Positions 13,571-21,575 of a stretch of DNA of 24,025 nucleotides are shown in pieces (the first letter of the stretch is position 1; every line of letters starts with the position of its first letter). A program made the translations under genes and the position numbers. The stretch is taken from positions 1-24,025 of the forward strand of contig CAZHUG010000034.1 of the NCBI GenBank assembly GCA_964535405.1, given 5' to 3'. The stretch is from Scatomorpha sp964535405. GTDB lineage: Bacteria; Bacillota; Clostridia; Oscillospirales; Oscillospiraceae. The notes under the pieces were generated by a model. That model saw only the letters and a list, made by a program, of their open reading frames with translations, had not been told where the DNA came from and did not search any database.

Positions 13571-15499
13571 TTGTCCACTGAAAAATTACTTAAAGTAGCC
13601 GTATCGGGACCTCTTGCCAAGCTTGATGAAGCGATACGCAGCCTTATACTTGATGGAGAGTTTCACCCCCTGGAGGCGTCGGAGCTGCTGGTGCAGCGCA
13701 GCAAGCTCTCCGTGCCGGAGTCCAATGACCCCTATCGCGCAGCGCTGGACGCAGCTGTTGCACTGCTGACCAAGCTGAAGCTTGAGCCGCAGTTCGTGGA
13801 GTTTCGCGATAAGGGCTACACCCTGGAGGACTGTTCGGAATACATAAGGGAAGCGTCAGCTGCCTGCACGAGAATTATTGCGCATCGGAATTCCGAGCTG
13901 AGTCTCGCCGCGGACGATCAGGATTTTGTGAATCTTCTGCAACCATATGCCGAGCTCACTGTTAACATCAGTGCGCTTACAGGAGTGCGCCGTCTCGACA
14001 TGGGCTTTGCCAAGGTTGACGGCGAGGCTTGGCCCGCTCTTCGCCGCGATGCGGGCAAGGAAGATGGCATGATATTGCACCGCACGGGAGCTGACCTTGA
14101 AGATCAGGTGTTTTTTGCCTGGCTTGCGCTGCCACGCGTCTCTGATAAGCTCACGGATATTCTTATCGATTATGATGTTGAGCTTACGGCGATACCGCGT
14201 GGTGCAGACGGAGAAGTCGCACCCGCAGAGCTGCTTCCCAAGCTGAATGCGGAAATTAATGCCGCAGGTGAGCGTGCAGCCAAGCTGTCGGAGGAGCTTG
14301 AGGGACTCATAGCTGGGCTGCGGGATGAGCTGCTCTCAAGGTACTGCTGGCTCCGCTATATGAGCGAGGGCTATGCCCTGCGCAGCAAGACCGCGGTGGA
14401 TTCCCGCCGTTTCCATCTGCTCGGCTGGGTGCCGGTAGCCAGCCGTGCCGAGATTGAAGAAAAATGTGTTCAGCTGGAGGGCGAATGCATCTTTGAAAAG
14501 CCGACCAGAGCAGACGTAAGCCATGTCCCGGTGAAGTTCCGCAGCGGATTCTTCACTAGGATTTTCGCGCCTTTTGTCGAGATGTATGGCTTCCCGATGT
14601 ATGGTGAGTTCGATCCGAGAATATTTATGACTGTCAGCTACATGCTGCTGTTTGGCATGATGTTCGGAGATGTCGGACAGGGCGCGGTTCTGGTTTTGCT
14701 GGGGCTTTACATAGCTGTAAAAAAGAAAATGTGGCTCGGCAGAATACTGGCAGCCGTGGGCTGTTCAGCAATCGGCTTTGGCTTCGTCTATGGCAGTGTG
14801 TTTGGAAATGAACATATTTTGCCGGGCTTCAAGGTGCTGGAGGGCAACGGAGTTGTCAGCATATTGCTTATGACCGCCGGAGTCGGAGTTGTGATGATAA
14901 TTTTCTGCGGTGTGCTGAATATAATTACCGGCTTCCGCCAGAACGACCTTAAAAAAGCAATTTTCTCCGCAAACGGCATTGTCGGCGTCACCTTCCTTGT
15001 GGGGCTGTTCGCCGGTGTTGTGGGAGATCTTGTGCTTGGCAAGAACATCATGAGTAACGATGCGTACTGGACGGTATTGGTGATTCTGCTTCTGTGCATC
15101 TGGCTGGGCGACTTGCTCACCTGGCTTTGCAGCGGCAGAAAGGGACACGGTCAAGGTGTCGGTATGATGATACTTGAGGGTTTCTTCGACCTGTTTGAGG
15201 CGTTCTTGTCCTGGTTGTCGAACTGTCTGAGTTTCCTGCGCGTCGGAACCTATGCCATATGTCACGCAATCATGATGCTTATAGTCTACACCCTGTCCAG
15301 CAATGCTGCGGGTGGCTATTCCATCATCGGTCTTGTAGCAGGAAATATTATTGTAATGGTAATCGAGGCTGTGCTGGTGTGCATACAGGTGCTTCGTCTG
15401 GAGTTCTACGAGCTCTTCGGCAGGTTCTACTCAGGCCGTGGCACGCCGTTTGAACCGGTTGAAGTTAACTATGCCGTGACAGCAACAGTAAATGTATAG
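13571..15499 (+). CDS. ntpI: V/A-type ATPase subunit I (membrane stator, subunit a homologue)
   Basis: A 642-residue protein, normal for the family. Residues 1-335 are a soluble, helical arm that holds the peripheral stalks. From about 350 to the end there are roughly seven membrane segments (near 352-384, 391-412, 427-455, 466-490, 498-520, 543-575, 585-610). The essential arginine that meets the c-ring carboxylate is most likely Arg557 in L-S-F-L-R-V-G-T-Y, followed by C-H-A, matching the S-x-x-R...HA motif of the family. It starts at TTG 13571 with AGGAGG (13557-13562) eight bases before. There is a 24-base gap after subunit C. Confidence 0.95.
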   Translation: MSTEKLLKVAVSGPLAKLDEAIRSLILDGEFHPLEASELLVQRSKLSVPESNDPYRAALDAAVALLTKLKLEPQFVEFRDKGYTLEDCSEYIREASAACTRIIAHRNSELSLAADDQDFVNLLQPYAELTVNISALTGVRRLDMGFAKVDGEAWPALRRDAGKEDGMILHRTGADLEDQVFFAWLALPRVSDKLTDILIDYDVELTAIPRGADGEVAPAELLPKLNAEINAAGERAAKLSEELEGLIAGLRDELLSRYCWLRYMSEGYALRSKTAVDSRRFHLLGWVPVASRAEIEEKCVQLEGECIFEKPTRADVSHVPVKFRSGFFTRIFAPFVEMYGFPMYGEFDPRIFMTVSYMLLFGMMFGDVGQGAVLVLLGLYIAVKKKMWLGRILAAVGCSAIGFGFVYGSVFGNEHILPGFKVLEGNGVVSILLMTAGVGVVMIIFCGVLNIITGFRQNDLKKAIFSANGIVGVTFLVGLFAGVVGDLVLGKNIMSNDAYWTVLVILLLCIWLGDLLTWLCSGRKGHGQGVGMMILEGFFDLFEAFLSWLSNCLSFLRVGTYAICHAIMMLIVYTLSSNAAGGYSIIGLVAGNIIVMVIEAVLVCIQVLRLEFYELFGRFYSGRGTPFEPVEVNYAVTATVNV

Positions 15500-15529
15500 A
15501 ATTAAACTTATTATACGGAGGTCCTTATA

Positions 15530-15970
15530 ATGCTGAAGATACTTTATCCCGCCCTTGCCGTACTGGCACTAATAGTAGTTCCGCTCGCTCTGGTTTATCG
15601 CCGGGCGAAGCAGGGCAAGAGCGTCAAAAAGCCGCTCTATGCGAATCTTGGTCTGTTTTTCACGATGTTCATTGTTTGCGCGGTCGTGTTTCTCAGTAAC
15701 GGCGTTGCCGCTGCCAATGACGCCATGGATGTCGCCGCTGCCGGCGGCGGCACTGACTGGACGAAGGCCGCCGCTTACTTGTCCGCTGCTTTGGCGGTTG
15801 GACTGTCCGGAATCGGCTCTGCCAGCGCTGTTTCAAGCACAGCCTGCGCCGCAATCGGAGCTATGACAGAAAACGAGGGAACTTTCGGTAAGTCCCTGGT
15901 TTTCGTCGGCATGGCTGAGGGCATCGCCATCTATGGCCTGCTCATCGGCATAGTCATACTGCTGTTCTGA
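15530..15970 (+). CDS. ntpK: V/A-type ATPase subunit K (c-ring subunit) with an atypical N-terminal hairpin
   Basis: A 146-residue proteolipid with four predicted helices. The second hairpin (about 80-110 and 122-146) is a classic c-subunit: a glycine/alanine-rich helix, the T-E-N-E loop, and the ion-carrying Glu130 in M-A-E-G-I-A-I-Y-G-L-L. The first hairpin (5-23 and 39-59) does not resemble a c-unit and has no carboxylate. Its loop is basic (R-R-A-K-Q-G-K-S-V-K-K) and its second helix ends in V-A-A-A-N-D, like a signal peptidase site. The Gln that binds Na+ in the Enterococcus hirae subunit K third helix appears to be Ser98 here. It starts at ATG after GGAGG, 30 bases after subunit I. Its stop overlaps the next ATG by one base. 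Confidence 0.9.
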   Translation: MLKILYPALAVLALIVVPLALVYRRAKQGKSVKKPLYANLGLFFTMFIVCAVVFLSNGVAAANDAMDVAAAGGGTDWTKAAAYLSAALAVGLSGIGSASAVSSTACAAIGAMTENEGTFGKSLVFVGMAEGIAIYGLLIGIVILLF

Positions 15971-16290
15971 TGCGGTATTTCTGCATTTCGGGCGACCCCG
16001 ATGTGCTGACGGGTATGCGCCTGGCTGGAATCGAGGGCGTTCTCGCGATAGAATCGCGGGAGGTGGAGCAGGCGGTGGAGCGAGTGTTCGCCGATCCGGA
16101 GATTGCCATTTTGATGGTCACGGAGGGCTGCTATGCGCTGTGCCGCGAGCGGCTTAATGAGCTGAAGCTCTCTGCCGAACGGCCCTTGGTGAATGTCATA
16201 GCAGACAGCCGTGGGTCTAAGCGTGAACCGGACTCCATCACCCGACTGATAAACGAGGCGATAGGAGTGAAGATAGATGCTCAATTCTGA
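15970..16290 (+). CDS. V/A-type ATPase subunit F
   Basis: A 106-residue protein of the V-ATPase subunit F family (NtpG in Enterococcus naming), part of the central rotor with subunit D. Evidence is the Rossmann-like opening Y-F-C-I-S-G-D-P-D-V-L-T-G-M-R-L-A-G-I, the A-I-L-M-V-T-E segment, the proline-glycine region R-P-L-V-N-V-I-A-D-S-R-G-S and the final helix. The start overlaps the subunit K stop as TGATG, so translation is coupled. It overlaps the subunit E gene by 14 bases. Confidence 0.92.
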   Translation: MRYFCISGDPDVLTGMRLAGIEGVLAIESREVEQAVERVFADPEIAILMVTEGCYALCRERLNELKLSAERPLVNVIADSRGSKREPDSITRLINEAIGVKIDAQF

Positions 16291-16888
16291 GGAAAAACTG
16301 TCCGCCATGGAGCATGAGATAATGGCCGATGTGCGTGCGGAGTCAGAGCAAATACATGCTGAGACTGACGCCGAGGAGAAAAGGCGGCTTGAAGAATATA
16401 CGGAGCGTTTGCGCTCTGAGGCCGAAAACAAGCTGGCTACAGCGACGGCCAAGGCGCGCGTCCGTGAGGATAAGCGCATAACCGCAGCGTTTCATCATGG
16501 CCGTCGTGCCCTGCTGGAATATCGTGAGGATTGCGCTCAAAACGTGTTTGACGAGGTTCGGCGCCGGCTTATGTCCTACCCCGGGCAGAACGAATACGCC
16601 GACATTCTGTGCGGCTTGTTTCATCGCGCCCTTGCGGTTGTACCCGCGGCGCTTGAGGCCACGGTTTATCTGCGTGAGGCCGACATGAAGTATGCGACCC
16701 TGCTTGATAATGAGGCGAGAGATATGCGCCTGGAATTTGAGCCCGGCACGTTTACGCTTGGCGGACTCATGCTGGAATGCGCCGAGCAGAGGCGTCGCAT
16801 TGATCTCAGCTTCGACTCCGCTCTTGAGGACATGAAGGGCAAATTCTCCGAGATAGCCGACTTTAGCATGGAGGGCACGGATGGATAA
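16277..16888 (+). CDS. ntpE: V/A-type ATPase subunit E (peripheral stalk)
   Basis: A 203-residue protein. The N-terminal half (to about 85) is a highly charged coiled coil that pairs with the G/H subunit. The C-terminal half is the globular part that caps the A3B3 head, with the family-like L-G-G-L-M-L-E segment near residue 160 and a final I-D-L-S-F-D-S-A-L-E helix. ATG 16277 has AGGAG ten bases upstream. The gene overlaps both neighbours (F by 14 bases, A by 8), typical for this tightly coupled operon. Confidence 0.93.
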   Translation: MLNSEEKLSAMEHEIMADVRAESEQIHAETDAEEKRRLEEYTERLRSEAENKLATATAKARVREDKRITAAFHHGRRALLEYREDCAQNVFDEVRRRLMSYPGQNEYADILCGLFHRALAVVPAALEATVYLREADMKYATLLDNEARDMRLEFEPGTFTLGGLMLECAEQRRRIDLSFDSALEDMKGKFSEIADFSMEGTDG

Positions 16889-18647
16889 CAAGAGCAATTA
16901 TTATATAAAAGGTGTGAACGGCCCGGTTATAACCGTTTCCGGGGGCAGAACCCTGCCACGAATGAGTCTTGTATACGTGGGCGATCAGAAACTTTTCGGC
17001 GAGGTTGTATCCGCTGCCGGAGAGGACAGTGTCGTTCAGATATACGAGGACTCCGGCGGATTGAAGGCCGGAGAGCCGGTCTATCCGACCTATGAGCCGA
17101 TGAGCCTTCAGCTCGGTCCGGGGCTGATGGGCGGAATATTTGACGGCATAGGCCGTCCTTTGACCCGCGTCGAGGAAATGAGCGGCGCTTTTATACAAAA
17201 GGGAATAAACCTCAGCAGTCTTGATCCTGAGCGCAAATGGCAGACGGAGATACTGGTGAAGGATGGCGAGGCCGCAAGACCGGGCATGATATTCGCCAGA
17301 TGCCGTGAGAGCGAGGCGATTGAGCACCGCTCCATGATCCCTCCGGGTGTTTCCGGAGTGTTCCGCGATGTGAAGCCTTCCGGCGAGTATACGGTTGGCG
17401 AGACAATTGCATTTATCGAGAGCGAGCGCGGGAGGACCGTGCCCGTTTGCATTGCGCAGAGCTGGCCGCTCCGGACAGCCAGGCCCATTCTCGGCAGAAA
17501 GGGCATAGACAGACCGCTGATTACGGGTCAGCGCGTACTAGACACGCTGTTTCCGGTCGGCAAGGGCGGCTGTGCCGCGATTCCGGGGCCGTTTGGCGCG
17601 GGGAAGACTGTGGTGCAGCACCAGATCGCCAAGTGGTCGGATGCTGATATTGTTGTCTATCTCGGCTGCGGCGAGCGCGGCAACGAGATGACTCAGGTGC
17701 TTGATGAGTTCACGCGGCTGCGTGATCCCAATACGGGAAAAACGCTCATGGAGCGCACAATCCTGATCGCAAATACATCCAACATGCCAGTGGCGGCTCG
17801 TGAGGCGAGCGTGTATACAGGCATGACTATTGCTGAATATTACCGCGACATGGGCTACCATGTCGCGCTCATGGCAGACTCAACCTCACGCTGGGCGGAG
17901 GCGCTGCGCGAGATATCGGGCAGGCTTGAGGAAATGCCCGCGGAGGAGAGCTTCCCGGCCTATCTGCCCAGCCGTCTGGCGGGCTTTTACGAGCGCGCCG
18001 GATATGTGGACACTCTGGACGGCGACGAGGGCAGCGTAACCGTGATCGGCGCGGTTTCGCCGCAGGGCGGAGACTTTTCAGAGCCGGTTACGCAGAACAC
18101 ACAGCGCTTTGTCCGCTGCTTCTGGGCGCTGGATCGCAGCCTTGCCTATTCAAGGCATTTCCCGTCGATCAACTGGAACACATCATATACTGAGTATTTC
18201 AATGACCTGATCCCCTGGTATGATGAGAACTTTGGTGAGGATTTTACACAGCTGCGCCGCCGCATGCTGCGGCTTTTAGGCGAGAAGTCCCGTCTCATGG
18301 AGATTGTGAAGCTGATCGGTGCGGATATTCTGCCCGATGACCAGAGGCTTATAATTGAGACCGCACGCGTTGTCCGCGAGGGCTTTCTGCAGCAGAACGC
18401 CTTCCACGCTAAGGACACATATATGGAGCCGTCAGAGCAGATGGCGATGCTGCGCATAATACTCAAGTTCTATGACCGCGGCGGTGAGCTTGTGGAAAAA
18501 AATGTTCCGCTGCGTCTGCTCACCGACACAGGCATATGCTCCACGCTCATGAGAATGAAGTTTGACCTGGGCAGCGGCAAGACGGCAGAGGAGTATTTGG
18601 CGCTGATCGATAGCGCTGTTGACGAAATATTGAAGAAAAACGCCTGA
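16881..18647 (+). CDS. ntpA: V/A-type ATPase catalytic subunit A
   Basis: A 588-residue catalytic subunit that makes or hydrolyses ATP in the A3B3 head. It has the beta-barrel start (to about 70), the A-subunit-specific non-homologous insert (about 115-185), the P-loop G-P-F-G-A-G-K-T (236-243), the catalytic G-C-G-E-R-G-N-E (262-269), S-N-M-P-V-A-A-R-E-A-S, and D-S-T-S-R-W-A-E-A-L-R-E. Length and motifs are normal. The start overlaps subunit E by eight bases, with GAGGG close before the ATG. Confidence 0.98.
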   Translation: MDNKSNYYIKGVNGPVITVSGGRTLPRMSLVYVGDQKLFGEVVSAAGEDSVVQIYEDSGGLKAGEPVYPTYEPMSLQLGPGLMGGIFDGIGRPLTRVEEMSGAFIQKGINLSSLDPERKWQTEILVKDGEAARPGMIFARCRESEAIEHRSMIPPGVSGVFRDVKPSGEYTVGETIAFIESERGRTVPVCIAQSWPLRTARPILGRKGIDRPLITGQRVLDTLFPVGKGGCAAIPGPFGAGKTVVQHQIAKWSDADIVVYLGCGERGNEMTQVLDEFTRLRDPNTGKTLMERTILIANTSNMPVAAREASVYTGMTIAEYYRDMGYHVALMADSTSRWAEALREISGRLEEMPAEESFPAYLPSRLAGFYERAGYVDTLDGDEGSVTVIGAVSPQGGDFSEPVTQNTQRFVRCFWALDRSLAYSRHFPSINWNTSYTEYFNDLIPWYDENFGEDFTQLRRRMLRLLGEKSRLMEIVKLIGADILPDDQRLIIETARVVREGFLQQNAFHAKDTYMEPSEQMAMLRIILKFYDRGGELVEKNVPLRLLTDTGICSTLMRMKFDLGSGKTAEEYLALIDSAVDEILKKNA

Positions 18648-18660
18648 GGAGGGGGATGCA

Positions 18661-20040
18661 ATGCGAGTAGAATACACAGGACTCTCCGAGATAAGGGGAT
18701 CGCTTATTGCGCTTGAGGGCGTGCGGGGCGTCTCGTATGACGAGATGGCGGAGATAAACCTTCCTGACGGTCGCCGCCGGGGCAGGGTCATACTCATAGA
18801 CGGCGACCGCGTGGTGCTTGAGGTTTTCGAGGGCACTGCGGGAATTGACATGAAGACTGCCTGCACCCAGTTCACAGGCAAGCCAATAACGCTTCCGCTG
18901 TCGGATGAAATGCTGGGCCGGGTCTTCGACGGCACGGGTCGTCCGGCCGACGGCTTGTCAGAGGTTTATGCCGAGGAGCGCCGCAGCGTGAACGGAGCTG
19001 CGATAAATCCAGTATCAAGGGAATACCCCAAAAGCTGCATACTTACAGGTGTCAGCGCGATAGACTCAACATGTACACTGATAAGAGGCCAAAAGCTGCC
19101 CATATTTTCGGGCGCGGGCATGAGCCACAATGAGCTGGCAGCACAGATTGTCAGGCAGGCGCGTGTTTTTTCATCTGATAATGCTGAGCGTTTTGTAATA
19201 GTTTTCTGCGCCATGGGAATAAAAAACGACACGGCAGAGTTTTTCCGCCGCGATTTGACTGAATCCGGCGCATTGGGCCGCACGGTCATGTTTCTCAACA
19301 TGGCCTCAGACCCCATCATTGAGAGAATCCTGGCCCCGCGCTGCGCCATGACCGCGGCTGAATACCTCGCCTTCGACGAGGGATACCATGTGCTTGTCGT
19401 AATGACGGACATGACATTCTACTGCGAGGCGCTGCGCGAGTTTTCAAGCTCTAAGGGTGAAATTCCCTCACGCAAGGGATACCCGAGCTATATGTACTCG
19501 GACCTTGCCTCGCTATACGAGCGGGCGGGCGTCATACGCGGCAAGCCCGGCAGCATAACGCTTATGCCGCTTCTAACCATGCCGGGTGACGATATATCCC
19601 ATCCAATACCCGACCTGACCGGCTATATCACCGAGGGACAGATAATTTTAGCCAGGGATCTGGCGCAAAAGGATATATATCCGCCGGTTTCAATACTGCC
19701 GAGCCTGTCCCGACTTATGAAGGACGGCACGGGCGCAGGCTTCACGCGTGAGGATCATCAGGATCTTTCAAACCAGCTTTTCGCCTCGTATTCCGAGGTT
19801 GCCGGCGCTCGGAGCCTTGCGACGGTTATCGGAGAGGATGAGCTGTCGCCTGTTGACAAGCTGTATATGAAATTTGGCAATGAGTTTGAGCAGCGCTTTG
19901 TAAATCAGGGCGCATATGAGGACAGAAGCTTGGATGAAACCCTTGATCTCTGCTGGGAGCTTTTGAGCATTTTGCCGAGGTCTGTACTCACCAGAGTGTC
20001 GGACGAGACACTTGATAAACACTATAAAACTATAATTTGA
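18661..20040 (+). CDS. ntpB: V/A-type ATPase regulatory subunit B
   Basis: A 459-residue non-catalytic partner of subunit A. The fold is the same but the P-loop is replaced by F-S-G-A-G-M-S-H-N-E-L-A-A-Q-I, as expected for subunit B. Other marks are G-R-V-F-D-G-T-G-R-P, M-T-D-M-T-F-Y-C-E-A-L-R-E, S-R-K-G-Y-P-S-Y-M-Y-S-D-L and T-M-P-G-D-D-I-S-H-P-I-P-D-L-T-G-Y-I-T-E-G-Q. ATG 18661 follows GGAGGGGG, 13 bases after the subunit A stop. Confidence 0.98.
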   Translation: MRVEYTGLSEIRGSLIALEGVRGVSYDEMAEINLPDGRRRGRVILIDGDRVVLEVFEGTAGIDMKTACTQFTGKPITLPLSDEMLGRVFDGTGRPADGLSEVYAEERRSVNGAAINPVSREYPKSCILTGVSAIDSTCTLIRGQKLPIFSGAGMSHNELAAQIVRQARVFSSDNAERFVIVFCAMGIKNDTAEFFRRDLTESGALGRTVMFLNMASDPIIERILAPRCAMTAAEYLAFDEGYHVLVVMTDMTFYCEALREFSSSKGEIPSRKGYPSYMYSDLASLYERAGVIRGKPGSITLMPLLTMPGDDISHPIPDLTGYITEGQIILARDLAQKDIYPPVSILPSLSRLMKDGTGAGFTREDHQDLSNQLFASYSEVAGARSLATVIGEDELSPVDKLYMKFGNEFEQRFVNQGAYEDRSLDETLDLCWELLSILPRSVLTRVSDETLDKHYKTII

Positions 20041-20062
20041 CAGGTATCCGGAGGTGAGCAAG

Positions 20063-20677
20063 GTGGCTCAGCAAGCCCCGACAAAGGGAAATCTTACGGC
20101 GACCAAACACTCTCGTGAGCTGGCTGAGACCGGCTACGAGCTGATGGATCGCAAGCGAAACATACTCATACGCGAGCTTATGGCGCTTATGGGCGAGGCG
20201 GAGGAGCTCCAGTCACAGATTGACGGAACTTTCGCGCAGGCCTATGGCGCAATGCGGCTTGCGGAGATATCCATGGGCGGCAGCGCCCAAACGGGCGCAA
20301 ACGGTGTGCCTATAGACGACAGCGTGGCACTGCGATTTCGCAGTGTGATGGGCGTTGAACTTCCGAGCGTGACTGCTGATGATTTGGAGCCTGAAGGGCC
20401 GCCATATGGTCTCGCATTCACTACCTCTGACCTGGATATTGCATATTTTAAATTTGCAGAGGTAAAGCGACTGGTCGGACGGATGGCGCAGACGGAAAAC
20501 TCAATTTATCGTCTGGCGTATGTAATAAAAAAAGCTCAGAAGCGCGCTAACGCACTTAAAAACATTGTAATTCCCGGTCTTGACAGTGAGATAGCACGGA
20601 TTTCCGAAGTGCTTGAGGAGAAAGAGCGCGAGGAATTCGCCCGCTTAAAGGTCGTGAAGACTAAGCGTGCCAAATAA
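20063..20677 (+). CDS. ntpD: V/A-type ATPase central shaft subunit D
   Basis: A 204-residue rotor protein forming a long antiparallel coiled coil inside the A3B3 head. The start block P-T-K-G-N-L-T-A-T-K-H-S-R-E-L-A, the following L-M-D-R-K-R-N-I-L-I-R-E-L, and the end block R-A-N-A-L-K-N-I-V-I-P-G-L with E-E-K-E-R-E-E-F-A-R-L-K-V-V-K are characteristic. GTG 20063 is chosen with CCGGAGG (20048-20054) eight bases upstream. The in-frame GTG at 20054 overlaps that site. It is the last ATPase gene. The next gene starts 21 bases on in the same direction. Confidence 0.96.
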   Translation: MAQQAPTKGNLTATKHSRELAETGYELMDRKRNILIRELMALMGEAEELQSQIDGTFAQAYGAMRLAEISMGGSAQTGANGVPIDDSVALRFRSVMGVELPSVTADDLEPEGPPYGLAFTTSDLDIAYFKFAEVKRLVGRMAQTENSIYRLAYVIKKAQKRANALKNIVIPGLDSEIARISEVLEEKEREEFARLKVVKTKRAK

Positions 20678-20698
20678 TTAGAGGGAAGAAGAGATGAA

Positions 20699-21505
20699 AT
20701 GAAAAAAACCATTGCAATGGTCCTTGCGGTACTGATGATTGTCGGTCTTTCTGCCTGCGGCTCGTTCGAGTCTGCCATGGTGAAGGCTGCCAGGCAACTG
20801 GAAAAGGTAAACAGCGCACATACAGACATGACCATGGATGTGGCAATGAAGGTCTCTGCTTCGGGTGCGTCTGTTGACATGAATATGAAAATGAGCATGT
20901 CGATTGATACAATCAACGATCCGCGGCAGAGCAAGGCCGAGACCACAACCGAGTTTATGGGCATGTCAATTCCCATGCAGGTTTATATTGAGCAGAATGG
21001 CGAAACTTATGATGTGTATGTGAGCTCCGACTCCGGTGTGACATGGCAGGCTCAGGCCGATGTGCCCGAGGAGGATGTGGCACAGTACGAGTTTGTCGAT
21101 AGCATCAGCTTCTATCTCGAGTGTGCCGCTTCGTTTAAAAAGACAGGCGAGGAGGAAGTGAACGGGGCCACTGCAACGCGTTACGACGGGGTTATCTCCG
21201 GCGAAAACGTGAAAAAGGCTCTTGAAATGTCGGGCTCCGCCGATCAAATGGCCCTGCTTCTGGGCGAGGATGGGGATATAGGCGATGTTGGGGAGCTTCC
21301 CTTGTCCATTTGGCTGGATAAGACTTCCGGACTTCCCGTAAGGTACGATATGGATATGACAGCTGTTATGCAGAGCATGATTTCCTCAATGCCTCAGGAC
21401 GAGAACATGACGATGGAGGTAAGCCGTGTGACCTTATCAGTTGTGATGTCAAACTATAACGGCATTTCGGAGATCGTGATTCCGAGTGGCGTCGGGGCCG
21501 CGTAA
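20699..21505 (+). CDS. Predicted lipoprotein (DUF6612 / LppX-like)
   Basis: A 268-residue exported lipoprotein. The signal peptide is M-K-K-T followed by a hydrophobic stretch and the lipobox G-L-S-A-C, so Cys20 should be lipidated. The mature part has alternating short strands, repeated M-x-M segments (V-D-M-N-M-K-M-S-M-S), and L-P-L-S-I-W-L-D-K-T-S-G-L-P-V-R-Y-D-M-D near residue 205. This pattern fits the DUF6612 family, thought to share the LolA/LppX-like fold; the match is by memory of pattern only. A binding site rich in GAGGGAAGAAG precedes the ATG. It is 21 bases after the ATPase subunit D and ahead of the first terminator, so it is probably co-transcribed with the ATPase. No ATPase role is known for it. 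Confidence 0.75.
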   Translation: MKKTIAMVLAVLMIVGLSACGSFESAMVKAARQLEKVNSAHTDMTMDVAMKVSASGASVDMNMKMSMSIDTINDPRQSKAETTTEFMGMSIPMQVYIEQNGETYDVYVSSDSGVTWQAQADVPEEDVAQYEFVDSISFYLECAASFKKTGEEEVNGATATRYDGVISGENVKKALEMSGSADQMALLLGEDGDIGDVGELPLSIWLDKTSGLPVRYDMDMTAVMQSMISSMPQDENMTMEVSRVTLSVVMSNYNGISEIVIPSGVGAA

Positions 21506-21529
21506 TTCAAAAGAAATAGAAATGCGATG

Positions 21530-21560
21530 ATCCGCCGGTCACGTGGCCGGCGGATTTTTT
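21530..21560 (+). terminator. Rho-independent terminator after the ATPase-lipoprotein unit
   Basis: An 11-bp GC-rich stem (21530-21540 with 21545-21555, one T-G pair) with an ACGT loop and a T6 run (21555-21560). The binding site of the next gene begins only three bases later, so it can also act as an attenuator of that gene. Confidence 0.85.
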
Positions 21561-21575
21561 ATGGAGGGTGAAGCA

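Noticed and set aside
21543..21575. Earlier start of the metallo-beta-lactamase gene inside the terminator stem
   Set aside because: The extension would be encoded by the hairpin and T-run. The GGAGG at 21563 points to GTG 21576.
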